Origin: Dryas octopetala
Taxonomy: Eukaryota > Streptophyta > Magnoliopsida > Rosales > Rosaceae
DNA: 64,000 bases
Assembly (NCBI GenBank): GCA_963921425.1
Contig: OY992837.1
Location: forward strand, 12,063,896-12,127,895
Reading direction: 5' to 3'
In this document: piece after piece, positions 46,691-57,688 of the stretch
How the letters are laid out: each line of letters begins with the position of its first letter
Position numbering within the stretch: position 1 is the first letter of the stretch
Program-made: the position numbers and the translations under genes
The notes under the pieces: model-generated
Told to the model about the DNA's origin: nothing
The model's database searches: none
The model's input: only the letters and a program-made list of their open reading frames with translations

Positions 46691-47655
46691 AACACTAATT
46701 ATATATTTGATAGTATTATATAGTATATAATTTATAATACTATAGTATATCCTAATTATAATTTTTTTATGTATATGTTTACTACAAGACTATACCCTAA
46801 ATACCCTATACTCTAAACCCCAATTGAAACCCTCAAACCCCAATTAGATTAGTCAATTACAAATTACCAATTTAAACCCTAATTGAAAATTTGAAACACT
46901 AATTATATATTTGATAGTACCCATATAATATATAGTTTATAATATTATAGTATATCCTAACTTATAATTTTTGTATGTATATGTTTATAAGTTTATTATA
47001 AGACTATATCATATACCCTAAATACCCTATACTCTAAACCCCAATTAAAACACTAAAATTAAATGAAACCCCAAAATCATATGAAACCCCAATTGAAAAT
47101 TTGAAACCCTCAAAAAGTCAAACCCTAATTACTAATTAGATTAGTCAATTACCAATTTACCCATTTGGCCATTTTTGGCAATTACCCTACCCAATTACAA
47201 ATTACCCCGATCCCCAACCCTAAAGCCCCAATTGATTTCTGTCTCACACTCTCACGCATCCAATCTCACTCACCCAGCCAAGTCTCTGCCTCTCTGACTC
47301 TCTCACGCAGCTAGCCAGCCAAGTCTCTGCTCTGTCTCTCACTCTCAGCTCTCACACTCATCTCAGGTAACCATCTCTCATCTCGCATCTCTCATGATCT
47401 CATCTAGTCATCTCTGTCTCTCATCTCTCACTCTCACTCGCGAATCACAGTCAGCTGACTCAACCACTCAAGTCTCTGATCTCGTCGGCGTCGGCGTCGT
47501 CGCAGCGAATCAAAAGCCGTTTCGGTACATCTCGTCGGCGTCGTCTCAGGTAACCATCTCTCTCACTCTCATCTCTCATCTCGCGTCTCTCTCTGTCAGT
47601 TTATCATCTCTGTCTCTCATCTCTCACTCTCTCATTTTGTCATCTTTTTGCAATT

Positions 47656-47960
47656 TGGGGTTTGATTTCGGGTTTGTGTTTCTATTAAGGTTATTCTGTA
47701 ATTTTTGTGCAATTTTTGTGTTCTTCCTTGCAATTTCGATTTTAAATTAGGGTTTATAGTTAATGACTTAATGTGGGGTTTGATTTCAGGTTAGGGTTTA
47801 CATTAGGGTTATTCTATAATTTTTGTGCAAATTTGTGGTTCTTCCTTGCAATTTTGATTTTAAATTAGGGTTTATAGTTAATTTGGGGTTTGATTTCGGG
47901 TTAGGGTTTACATTAGGGTTATTCTGTAATTTATGTGCAATTTTGTGGTTCTTCCTTGCA
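47656..47960 (+). repeat. Second tandem array, units of about 110-120 bp
   Basis: About two and a half units, each running from GGGGTTTGATTTC through TTAGGGTTTACATTAGGG (shorter in the first unit), GTGCAA and TTCTTCCTTGCAA to AAATTAGGGTTTATAGTTAA. It lies inside the hAT at 45852-48673, downstream of the CT-rich part. Confidence 0.82.
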
Positions 47961-48681
47961 AGGGTCTTGTGGTGTATTTGATGGCTGCTGGCAGGGGTTT
48001 TATGAAGTATTTGATGGCTGCTAGCAAGGTTTATTTGAAGACAATGAGTGATTTATGGTGTTTGCTGGCTGGGGGATATGAAATTTTGTAATTATTGATT
48101 AATGGGTTGTTTTGATCCATATTGTGAATCCTCTTTACATATCTGTATACTGTATAAGCAAATTTGTGTTTTATTGTGTTGTGCTGTGTTTTATTGTGTC
48201 AAATTACAGGGTATGTTTGATTGTAGACCATAATATGTCTGGCAGGCCCTTAGCTGCTATTCATGGTCTAGTTTCTGGTTACCAATTTGATTTGCTAGCT
48301 TGTGGCTTTGTTTTCTCTTGGATTTTAATTTTCTGTCGTTTCTTGAACTGTGGTGCAGTGAAAAGCTTATGAGTGCATGTTAATTTGTTATGAAATGAGA
48401 AGTGAGAACATGACAGGATGGTATAGTAGTATGGTTGATTATTTTTTGGCCCAAATTTTTAATTGGGCTCAGACTAAAAAGCCCAAAACAGTAAGGCCCA
48501 AAACAGAAACAGTGCACTGGACCGGACCGGAACTGTTACAGTTTGGTTTGGTCCAGTTCTGCTGCAACAATTCTCCCACACCGGCACCGCACCGCACCGC
48601 ACCGTATTGCCCTCTACAGTGCAGTGCCGGTGTAGGGGGAGAACTGGGCCGGACCGCACCGTGCCCACCCCTAAGCGTAGG

Positions 48682-49193
48682 TGCCAAAACCCCATGATTC
48701 TGACATTACACATTTACACAATTTAATAATACCGCACAATATTCTCCCTCTCAGTCTATTATTTAGCAATAGAATCTGCCTTTAATTAAGGATTGTTCTA
48801 TCATATAAACATTTAATGAAATAAATTTAGAACACTGTTTAACAAAAAATTGAGTTTTACCATATAGAGCTTCTTTTTTTTTTTCTTTTTTTTTGACAAA
48901 TTACCTTATAGAGCTTAATTGACTATGATAAACCCCAATTACTATTTCATTGTATTTGCTTGATTTGTCTAGTGTCTAGTACCTACCAAAATTGCTGCCA
49001 CTACTCAGTCTGTGACCACAAACATCAAACCACATACAAAATATACACAAAAAAATAAAATTAATTTATTGCTGAAATTGATATTATAAACATGTAACAA
49101 CAAAACTTGGGAGTCATGGAGGGAATAAACTAACAAAAGAAATAACAAAAATTTCTTTTTGACAATATCTATTAAACTTTTCTATTCTTTCCC
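48682..49193. other. 3' flank of the minus-strand gene, no gene seen
   Basis: AT-rich DNA that probably includes the 3' untranslated region of the minus-strand gene ending at 49194. No clear poly(A) signal is chosen. Confidence 0.45.
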
Positions 49194-50843
49194 TCATATT
49201 TTATTGCTTGCTAACAGCCTAACACAATCCCTATAAACAGAAGAATCTATTTCTAATGAACAAATTTGCATCATAATAATAGAATTAAAATCATGATTGC
49301 TATTACCACGTTGTATTACAGCGTGTTCTGATAACCCAGCTGCCGCGCCGAGTGAACTCGGGTCCGGGATTGACTCGGTGGACGTGGCCAAATTAATGTT
49401 CTTCGAAATGAACTGGTTGGCGACGAGTTGACTCAAAATCCCCGACTCGATTACCGAGTTCTTCTTCTTGCGCTGCATTGTGGCCCGAACGATTGCCGTT
49501 AACATGGCGTTCGATAGCCGCCGGATTCCCCGAGCCCCGCCTGTGATAACGGCGGAGTTAACTGGGGAATGGGACTGAGTTGAGTCCGAGTTTTTCTTGG
49601 CATGCTTACCAAGAGGGGTTGGGAACAAAAGGACTGACTCGGGACTCCGGTGTCTGACTTGGCCGAGTGGGTCACCGAGTACCACTGAGTTTTTTATGTC
49701 GACCAACATAATGTGCTTGAAGTTTCGTCGAACTCGTCCGAGAAGCATCGGGTACGAAGCCCACCTTCGTAGACTCATTGGAACCACGTGGTCTACGAAC
49801 CCAGCGAGCGAGTTCTCCGGGTCAAGCTCGGCCACCTCGAACCCCACCACCGAGCCGTAACTCAGCTGAGTCAACTCGGACTCACCTTCTCCGCCATTAA
49901 AATTACTGGAATTGCTATTGCGAGGACTACTCCTCTTCCCCCACAATGGCTCCTCCATTTCCTTCTGGCTCACCTTCTTCACGAACTGAGTCGCATCGAA
50001 ACCAAAACCGGGTCGAACTCGACTCGTCCGTTTCAATTCCCTGTAATTCTGAACGAGTTTCAAGAACGAGTCATTCTCTTCCCGAATTACCGACCCATAT
50101 CTCGATGATGAAGAAGAGGCAAAGATGAAGACGATGTCAGCTCTGGCTGTGAGGCCAGACCTGTGCAAGAGCCTCAGAAATAAGCGAAGCTCGGATTCGG
50201 TGACATCCTCTTGGACATGACCCACTACGAGATCGGCCATGGCTTGTGTGCCTCGCCTGTACAGAGTGCCCATTTTTTGCAGAGCAAATGGGTGATGAGA
50301 ATGAAGAAGATGATCACTAGTCTTTTGTGGGTTATGTTTCTGCTTCCACATTTTGGCGAACCAAGAAGAAGCAGAGAGAAGCAAGCTGTGGTTGTTGGGA
50401 TTTGAGTTGGAATTGGAATTGGAAATGAGTGTGTAATTTGTGTTTGATTGTGGAGCTTTTTGGGTGAGGAATCTTCTAGAAGTGGTGGTGGTTGGGTGGG
50501 TTCTGGTGGTGGGTTCAAAGGTGGAGAGAGTGAAGAGGAGGAGGGTGATGAAGACCAAAAGGGCACAAATGGAGATGGTGGATTGGGCTTTGGACAGAAG
50601 GATATTATTGGAATTGCTTCTTCTAAAGCTGCTTCTGGTGGTGGAGAGAGTGCACGTTTTTGATGAAGATGGTGAAGAAGAAGAAGATGGGGATGATGAT
50701 GGTGAAGAGAAGAGCTTGTTGCTTTTGTCAACAATGGCGGTGGTAGTGTTACTGTTATCATCTTCAGGGAAGAAGACTAGAAGAAACCCCATGCCCCAAG
50801 TCTCACTGCTGCTCTTGTTGGCCTTTGCTGTGAAGCCCCCCAT
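49194..50843 (-). CDS. Plant-specific membrane-anchored protein of unknown function (resembles DUF7780)
   Basis: An uninterrupted frame of 549 codons with no intron needed. Residues 1-80 are low-complexity, Ser/Thr/Asn-rich. Residues 89-108 form one hydrophobic segment (SICALLVFITLLLFTLS), so it is probably a type II membrane protein of the Golgi or another endomembrane. The conserved body starts near WFAKMWKQKH and includes MGTLYRRGTQAMADLVVGHV, LFLRLLHRSGLTARADIVF, SYGSVVGFEVAELDPENSLA, the GRVRRNFKHIMLVDIKNSV stretch and GGARGIRRLSNAML. I recognise these as a family of single-exon plant proteins like Arabidopsis At2g04280, some annotated only as 'calcium ion-binding'; the DUF number is from memory. 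The IMLVD word and layout recall nucleotide-sugar transferases but no function is established. The ATG at 50843 is the first in frame and lies 36 bp from a long GA run in the presumed leader. Confidence 0.85.
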   Translation of the reverse strand: MGGFTAKANKSSSETWGMGFLLVFFPEDDNSNTTTAIVDKSNKLFSSPSSSPSSSSSPSSSKTCTLSTTRSSFRRSNSNNILLSKAQSTISICALLVFITLLLFTLSTFEPTTRTHPTTTTSRRFLTQKAPQSNTNYTLISNSNSNSNPNNHSLLLSASSWFAKMWKQKHNPQKTSDHLLHSHHPFALQKMGTLYRRGTQAMADLVVGHVQEDVTESELRLFLRLLHRSGLTARADIVFIFASSSSSRYGSVIREENDSFLKLVQNYRELKRTSRVRPGFGFDATQFVKKVSQKEMEEPLWGKRSSPRNSNSSNFNGGEGESELTQLSYGSVVGFEVAELDPENSLAGFVDHVVPMSLRRWASYPMLLGRVRRNFKHIMLVDIKNSVVLGDPLGQVRHRSPESVLLFPTPLGKHAKKNSDSTQSHSPVNSAVITGGARGIRRLSNAMLTAIVRATMQRKKKNSVIESGILSQLVANQFISKNINLATSTESIPDPSSLGAAAGLSEHAVIQRGNSNHDFNSIIMMQICSLEIDSSVYRDCVRLLASNKI

Positions 50844-50876
50844 ATCATATCCCTTTTGGCTATGTGTTGTGTTCTG

Positions 50877-50878
<2 letters not shown>

Positions 50879-50933
<55 letters not shown>
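50879..50933. repeat. (CT)n microsatellite in the leader of the minus-strand gene
   Basis: About 27 CT units on the plus strand, that is a GA run 36 bp upstream of the minus-strand start codon. GA/CT runs in plant leaders can bind GAGA-type BPC factors; whether this one does is not shown. Confidence 0.93.
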
Positions 50934-50935
<2 letters not shown>

Positions 50936-50943
50936 TTGTATCT

Positions 50944-51440
50944 CTCTGTGTTTTGCGCTTTCCTTTTCTTGCTTAGCAGGCTTAGGCTGTCTACGTGTGC
51001 TGAGAGTCCCTCTATGTGCTCAATTTGGTCACATTTACTGTCCTCACCACATGTGATCTAAACTTGGCCTCTCTAATTGCCATGGTGCATTGTACTTTCA
51101 AAGGAAAATTCATCTTCCTTGCGTACTGTAAAAATACCAGTATTATGGGTGTTTGTTTTTTCTTTACAAACATAGACTTAATTCATCTTAATTTAAGTGT
51201 TTTTTGCTAGGGCATCTTAATTCAAGTGTTGGGAACTTCTAGTTGTCTTTGTTATTTTTTAGTTGTAGTTTTTTTTGTTTGTTTTATCTGATTTATTTTT
51301 CTTTTAAAAATGGGGAAAGTTAGTTTTGTTTAAAACAAACCAAATGTTTTACTGCTAACGAAGGAGGTTATGCAACTATCTCTTTTTTTTTTTTTTTTGG
51401 CCACTGGTTATGCAACTATATCTCAAATCTGAAGGGATTA
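50944..51440. other. Upstream region of the minus-strand gene, no other gene seen
   Basis: Likely holds the promoter of the gene starting at 50843. No single promoter element is convincing. Confidence 0.4.
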
Positions 51441-51669
51441 CTAGCTTCTTAGCACGCTCTCCGTACATGTCAATTGAAATTTTTACTGTGTTTTTTTTTT
51501 TTGTTTTAATTTTATTCTCATTGTTTTATAACTTTTCATTAAGGTAGTGAGCTATCTTTTTTATTTTTTAATGTGAATATTTTGTTGAATAAATGATATT
51601 TTTGACAATTTTATATTTTATGAAGCTTGTAACATTAAACCCTTCTTTCTGACTTGATAATAGTAAAGA
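51441..51669 (-). mobile_element. Non-autonomous Helitron, copy 2 (229 bp)
   Basis: Same family as 13666-13910. On the minus strand it starts TCTTTACTATTATCAAGTC after A and ends CTAG before T. Shared words in order include the GTAACA(T/C)(T/C)AAA stretch near the 5' end and the TTCTTAGCACGC/TCTTGGCACGCG segment at the 3' end. The 3' hairpin is degraded compared with copy 1, so this copy is probably older. Confidence 0.68.
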
Positions 51670-52342
51670 TACAAAATTAACAACCTTGAGGTATTTAGAC
51701 CTTTTTTTAATTACGTTTGCAAATCATAACTATTATAAAGTCTAAATATTTAGACTCCTCCTTTTTCCATGCTTAACTATTAAATATTTTGTTGGTAAAT
51801 CATGTCCCTCAATATGTCATATTGGGGTTGGTCTAGTCATAAAAACTCCCCCCATACACACCCGGTTTCCTCCCCCTCTCCTGTAATTAATAATAAAAAA
51901 AAAAAAATCATGTACCTCAATTTCTTATCGTTTTCCCTTCAGGATTTTTCAATTATTTGGTAGAAAAAAGTTAGTAGCATTGCTACTTTTATTCATGTTC
52001 GTGTAAGAAAAAATGTTAGGGTTCTCTCCGAAGTCCGAACCATACTAATTATTAGTGAAAGGCTGCTACCGACATGGTAATTAGTTGGATTTCATACTCT
52101 ACTGAATGGGCTAGAAATGCGTCCGGTGTTAAGAAGATGACACTTGTACGTGGGGTCCAATTTTGTTTTAAATTAAGAAATATTTTTTCTAGAGAAATAA
52201 AATAACAATACAATACATAGTACATATACACATCTTAAATTTAAATTAGAACGGACACTAAAATTTTAGGATTCACCAACTTTCATATACATTAACTTGA
52301 TTTTTTTATTTTGTAATAAGAACTCACAAAACTCGTTATAAG
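51670..52342. other. Intergenic, no gene seen
   Basis: AT-rich DNA without recognisable coding capacity between the Helitron and the next MITE. Confidence 0.5.
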
Positions 52343-52537
52343 GAAAAATTATTATGTATGATTGTAACATGACATAATAACGTAATATTACTAATTTACT
52401 TAAATTATAATACGTATATAATTATTAATTTATAAAACTTTAAACCCTTAAAATTGTACAGATATTATAATTTAAATATATTAGTAACACTATGTCATTA
52501 TATCACGTAGTATTACAATTACATATAATAATTTTTC
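52343..52537. mobile_element. MITE, family A copy 2 (195 bp)
   Basis: Ends GAAAAATTATTATGTATGAT and ATTACATATAATAATTTTTC pair over most of about 55 bp. It shares the end sequence and the interior words AATTATTAATTT, AAACCCT and TTATAAT with the member at 39146-39367. Several transitions separate the two, in line with decay of methylated sites. Confidence 0.75.
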
Positions 52538-52977
52538 GATTGTAAGAACCCAAAAATCAAAATTGTAACATAACATATAGCAAACAAAATTTTATATCTA
52601 CATCAAAGCCCGCATCACTTAAATATTAATCACCTCACAGTTTTAACTGCAAAAATTCTAACTAAACTTTTTACCATATTTTTTTGAATGAATATAGTTA
52701 AACCATTCAATTTTTCAGCGAATGTGTATTTGAGTTTTGAGCTTTTATTTTTTTTTATTTAGTTAAGTTAATTAGATATATGTGGATATAGATTATTCTT
52801 ATTTTTAGATCGGAGTTTTGTAAAGATTTTCACATGCTCTAAGTCTAACATAATATATATAGGGCCATAAGGACCATAAAATTTGAGAATTCCGAACACT
52901 TTTGAGGCCTGAGGTGCTAGCCTCACTAGGCTATGCCCACGGTCGGCCTTGACTACAATGAGCAAAATTAGAAGCAC

Positions 52978-53980
52978 AAAAAAGTCAACTCCATATTAAA
53001 GTTATGTATATCAAGTTTTTTTTTTTTATTGGACTTGTGTATATTACTTATTTGTAATTGAGTATTAACATTTCTACAAGTAACATGCAAACAAATCATG
53101 CAAATGATTATTTTTTATTTATGTAATTGTAAACATAATTGAGGATTGTAATATTTGACAAACGGACGATGATCTTCTACTCATTTATTTACTCATTTTC
53201 CTATCATATTTTAATCTTGGTCATCAAAAAAGGAATAGAGAAAGAAAGAAAAAAGAATAAGTGGGAGGGTTGATGGCCAAAATTAAAAACATAGTAAGAA
53301 AATGAGTAGGCAAATAGATAGAGGATCTTGGTCATTAACAAACAGTACAAGCTAAGTGTTCAAACCCTAGGGTCACGCTTTCGAACGCTTAAGAACAATG
53401 TTTGAATGCGTGACACAAAATGAACCGAATTTAATTATTTTTTTAGGGCTTTTGTTTATTTATTCACCTATTTTTTTATTTGTCCTTATTAATTAATAGA
53501 TAAAAAAAAAGAAACAACAATATATAGTATTTTGGACAAAAAACTTCCCCGAATCAGTCCAATCAAAAAAGGGAGGGCCAGCTGTGTAGATTGCATTTCG
53601 GGAGTTTGAACACCATCCCCTTTCAACCACAAACTCAACTTCATATTATTGAAGTTATGTATTGATAAACCTTTTTTTTTTCTTTTGACTTGTGTATATA
53701 ACTTTCTTGTAATCGTGTATTTTCAACTTTACAAGTAACATGCAAATCATGCAAATGCCTATTTTTATTTATGTAACAGTAGACATAATTGAGGATTGTA
53801 ACTAATAAAGTACAAGCTAAGCATTCGAACTTTAACATCGAGGCTTTTTGAACACTTAAAGACAATGTTTGAATGCTTCACATATAGTAAACCGAACTTA
53901 GTTATTTATTAACATTTTTATTTATTTTTTTATTTTTTTATCCACGCTTATTAATTAATAGATTAAAAAAAGGAACCATA
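52978..53980 (+). repeat. Tandem segmental duplication, one copy with an insertion
   Basis: Copy 1 (about 52978-53515) and copy 2 (about 53628-53980) share in order GACTTGTGTATAT, TACAAGTAACATGCAAA, CATAATTGAGGATTGTAA, GTACAAGCTAAG, GACAATGTTTGAATGC or its near match, and TTATTAATTAATAGAT. Copy 1 contains about 170 extra bases (53165-53335) that copy 2 lacks. Confidence 0.8.
53165..53335. mobile_element. Small MITE-like insertion in duplication copy 1
   Basis: The left part (GATGATCTTCTACTCATTT, ACTCATTTTC, CTTGGTCATCA) and right part (TGATGGCCAA, GAAAATGAGTAGG, GAGGATCTTGGTC) are imperfect inverted copies. The sister copy has the uninterrupted site near 53797. Exact ends and family are not clear. 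Confidence 0.55.
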
Positions 53981-54570
53981 TGTAAAAGAGATTCATATAA
54001 TTGTAGTGAATCTCAAGAAAAGATTAATTCACTCTATTATTTATATGGTTGAAAAATAAAGAGTAGAAGAAGAGGCGTAGAAATAGAATAGAGAGATTTG
54101 CGCGGCAAGACATAAACATTAAACAAGAGCGTGCATGCATGATACATTGGTGTATGATTGAGGGACCAAAGAGGACAAGAAGATCGAACGGGTGGGATCG
54201 TAGGAGATCATGGTATTGAATGAAGGGTCCCACTGAGTGGTACTGTTTTGACGGTAGATCTATTAATAATCTCAAGTCTTAATTAATGGAAGTTTCCATG
54301 AAACCAAACACACGTGTTAATAATGAAGCCTTGGGAGTTGGGGCTTGGTCATGGTCACAGGCTCACAGCTGAGCTGCTACTTGTGTAACTCTGTTCCTCT
54401 TCGTACATCGAAACCTCAACCTGGAGGCTGGACTGTAGCTGCCTGCTCTGACCCTCTTTGTTATAAACCCTAGACCTACCCCAAAATTAAATTATGTGTA
54501 CATATTTGTAGGTATATTAATAATTAATGTATTTACGTATAAGTTAATAATTTAGTAATGAATTTATTTA

Positions 54571-54757
54571 TGCTCACCACCCTTAAAGGTGGTAAAGCAT
54601 TACCTTTCAATAAAAACTTAACAAGTGATTTTTTTAAGGATAAAAGTGAAAGTTAATGACAAAGTTATTTTCTTTTTCTTCATTAAATTTTTAGAAAATG
54701 TCACTTATCAAATTTTTATTGAAAGGTAATACTTCACCACCTTTAAGGGTGGTGAGC
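54571..54757. mobile_element. MITE, 187 bp, with about 46-bp inverted ends
   Basis: Left TGCTCACCACCCTTAAAGG and right CCTTTAAGGGTGGTGAGCA (read through two differences) are complementary, and the match continues through the TACCTTTCAATAAAAA word. It encodes nothing. No convincing target duplication was found, so the superfamily is left open. Confidence 0.72.
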
Positions 54758-56675
54758 AAAAATGGACTTATTGAGTAACCATGTACGTATATACGAATAT
54801 TTAAAGCTAAAGGACCAAAATCACTATGCAATCTATATAAGGTCATATATATTGTGGAGCACTTGCACAATTAAGCCTTTGTTATAGCTCAAAACCTTCG
54901 GCGCATTATGGGCTGGTCTTTATGCTATAATGTTTGGACCTTTTTAGTCTAGGCTTTGCGGGCGTTCCATCGGTTTGGGCCTCTAATGGTCCAATACCAG
55001 AATTTTATAGTATTTGATGGCCCAAGAATTAACTTCTCAAACAACAATTGTGTCAATTGAGTAGAAACCAATAACTCAATAAAAATTCTTCTTCTGCCTA
55101 GATCTTACTAGGACTTGTACTGGCTAAAAACGAGTATAAATGCTATTATCGATCACATAAACCATGGCCATAAAAGCTTTTCATATTAATAAGCGTAAAT
55201 CTTAACTTAGATAATCAATGAAGAATAGATCTCGAAACAACTTAAATAATAATTCATTTTCATAAACATTATGATTGAAACCAAACAAACTGAGATAAAA
55301 ATCGATACCAAAAGTAAATTTTAACCTCTGGCAGAACTGAAAACAAGAAACAACACAAGGTATTTCACAAGGATAGGGTACAAAATTTGCAATGGCAGCT
55401 GCAAAAAGGATAGTGATTTGTGAATTCAGGGTATATTTTGTATGGGTGAAAAGTCTGGATCCCTTTCATGTACTATAAATTTGCTTTATATAGGCCAACA
55501 AATGAGATGCAACTTTACTATTTTGCCCCTGTTTGACGTTAGCCCTATTAGGTCATTCATGCCAATCCATTGCCGGCTGTTCTTTTTGATCTTATCGTGA
55601 CAACTTGTATCATATTCCTTCGGCTAGTCATCAACCGAAGTCATCTGCTTTTGTTTCCTCATTTGCCTTTGTTTCTCAACCGAAGTCGTCTTTGGAGCGT
55701 GGGCTTACTTGGGCTTCTTTGACTCCTCTATGATCTCCTTTACCTGTGAACCCAAAAGATTCAGTCGTGGCCCAATTCAGGATTTTAGGCCCAAATAGCC
55801 TTTAGGGTAGTTGGGTTTGCAAATGTGCCTTTTCTTTTTCAGTTTTTCTTTCTTGAGTTCGTAGAAGTATGTGAGTGCTTAATTTGTTCACTATATGTTG
55901 TAAATCCTTGTGTCTAGGGTTTATGGAAAAGTACTAAAATTAATATTATTGGTCCAATTTGTTAGAGAACGTGTGCAGATCGAAATATGCAAATCATTTT
56001 TGGATTAGTGATTTTCCAGCATGCATCAGAAACCTTTTTTTTTTTTTCTGGTCAGTGCTCAGAAAGCCTTTAAGCGGTTGAAAGCAAGCGAGTGATTTTG
56101 TGGGATTTGTTGCAGAGGGAAAGTTGTGCATCATCATCATTGCATGTGAAATTGGCTTCAAATCTGAGCTACAGCTTATATATTATATATGGTCATTGAC
56201 TTATGCCAAACATAACATAATGGTAGAGTGGACACCATTCATATATAATGGTTCTTGCTCTCTCTCTCTCTCTGGTCTTTTACTTGCTCTTTTTGATGAT
56301 TTTGCGTTGAATTTTAGTTACTTTTAGGCATAGATCAAGGCAAACAGAATGGTGGACTCCATTAGGTCCATTTTTGAGGGCTTTTTATTGGTCATCTCCA
56401 CTTGGTCTTTTTACTGTTTTAATTGCTCCATTAACTTTTCATTTGCATGTGGGAGAGATTGAGAGAAGGTTATCACTATTTCTTTTTAATTTTATGAAAT
56501 CACCGTATATTTTGCTAGGTGAAGCTATCAAAGATCTATGCAGAGAGAGATGCCATATACTTTGTTAATTAGCAAAGCGATTATACAGTGTCAATTCTTA
56601 TTCAACTTTTTATATAAACTAATAAAGTTAATTACACTTCTTACATCTGACCCAAAAAAAAAAAAAAATATACTT
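54758..56675. other. Intergenic, no gene seen
   Basis: About 1.9 kb without a recognisable gene. A short CT run lies at 56259-56272. Open frames at 56100-56730 are random in appearance. Confidence 0.48.
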
Positions 56676-56870
56676 CTTATAACATACACTCTCCAAGTTC
56701 GGATCATTTTTCACATTAAATTGTAACATTAAATATTAATATTAGCTTCGTTTTTCAATTTTTGCCCTCCATTAATTTGATCGTGTTTGACAGCTTTTTT
56801 GAGGCATTATTTGTTTGTGTATAAATTATGAGACTTAAATTCTCTTATGTGGCTAGTGACGAGACATCCA
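56676..56870 (+). repeat. Direct repeat left of helicase fragments
   Basis: The order ACTTCTTATAA, ACACTCT, AAGTT, TTTTGCAATTTTTG, GAGGCATTATTTGTTT, AATTATGAGACT and TATGTGGCTAGTGA-GAGACATCCA recurs at about 57689-57867 in the same orientation with roughly 80 percent agreement by eye. This copy ends exactly where the helicase similarity begins. Confidence 0.78.
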
Positions 56871-56871
56871 C

Positions 56872-57509
56872 CCTGGGAATGTTGGGACAACTGGACGCCT
56901 CGTGGATTATCTATCAAACACAAAAGGATTTTCTCTTCGCCCAGTGAAATATTTGGTATGTGGTGACTATTTTTGTTATGTTAGCTATTCAGTTTTGTTT
57001 TGTATGATGTAATTGCAATGGGCTAGATGGTATATATGGACATAGAATAGTATGCGAGGAAAACGAAAAGATATTACAAATAATAAGATACATTGCAAAC
57101 AAATTGTTTTGTTATTGCATTAGTGGCTACTTGAATTGTTTAATTTGTTTCAACCATTTTCTGAGAATGTTTCTAATTTCATCTTCTTTCCCATCCCACG
57201 GGGATAGTAACATTATCTTCTATGTTACAACCTCCAATGTGCCATGTAATGAGACCTGGCTAGAAATACATTAATATTCCACCGTTTTAACTTCTTTTGA
57301 AGTTGAAGAATGTTGGATGTTATTCTGGAGTTCCTCTAAATCTTGTTCGTGGTGTATTTCTGGCAGTCAAAAAGACTTGGAGCGAGCCTTAAATACGTTC
57401 AGAGCTGGAGAGATTAATGTACTTATCTGCACTGATGTGGCAAGTAGAGGATTGGATTTTCCTCATGTAGATTTGGTTATTAATTATGACATCTCCACAA
57501 ACTCTAAGT
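56872..57509 (+). pseudogene. DEAD-box RNA helicase fragments (DDX47/RH10-like), two exon pieces
   Basis: Piece 1 (56872-56955) reads through a motif Ib-like GRLVDYLSNTKGFSLRPVKYL-type block (family motif TPGR altered to TTGR) and ends at a GTATGT donor. Piece 2 (57365-57509) covers the segment [15 protein letters not shown], then motif [16 protein letters not shown] and [10 protein letters not shown]. The closest family by motif memory is RH10/DDX47/RRP3, used in pre-rRNA processing. Motifs Q, I (Walker A), II (DEAD), III and VI are missing and there is no start codon in place, so it cannot be an active helicase. Retained intron edges point to a DNA-level copy, not a retrocopy. The pieces are bracketed by direct repeats (56676-56870, 57689-57867), which suggests a captured or duplicated fragment. 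Confidence 0.8.
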
Positions 57510-57688
57510 TAAAGATATGGATGAACTTAAAGATTTTTTCCCCCTTATTTTTGCAAGAGTGGAAAACGTTGTTGATTTAGATTTTTGTACAACAGTTTCA
57601 AAGTTTATTAAATTTTATAAATGCTTAATAACATTGTTGCAAGCTCCAATATATAAGAGCCATACTCATGTACCACGGCACATAATTT

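Larger units (their letters stand above)
45852..48673. mobile_element. hAT non-autonomous transposon, 2822 bp, rich in internal repeats
   Basis: A perfect 8-bp target duplication AGCGTAGG lies on both sides (45844-45851, 48674-48681). Terminal repeats are TAGGGGTGGGCA and its exact complement TGCCCACCCCTA. Subterminal zones at both ends (45870-46035 and 48515-48660) are dense with CCGG, ACCGG and GGACCG words, and the apparent Gly/Pro- or Arg-rich frames there are their by-products. The interior has a 59-bp minisatellite (46324-46690), a CT-rich leader-like region with CAGGTAACC donor-like words repeated at about 47365 and 47549, and a second tandem array (47656-47960). No transposase remains. 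The CT-rich part may be the leader of the autonomous parent. Confidence 0.88.
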
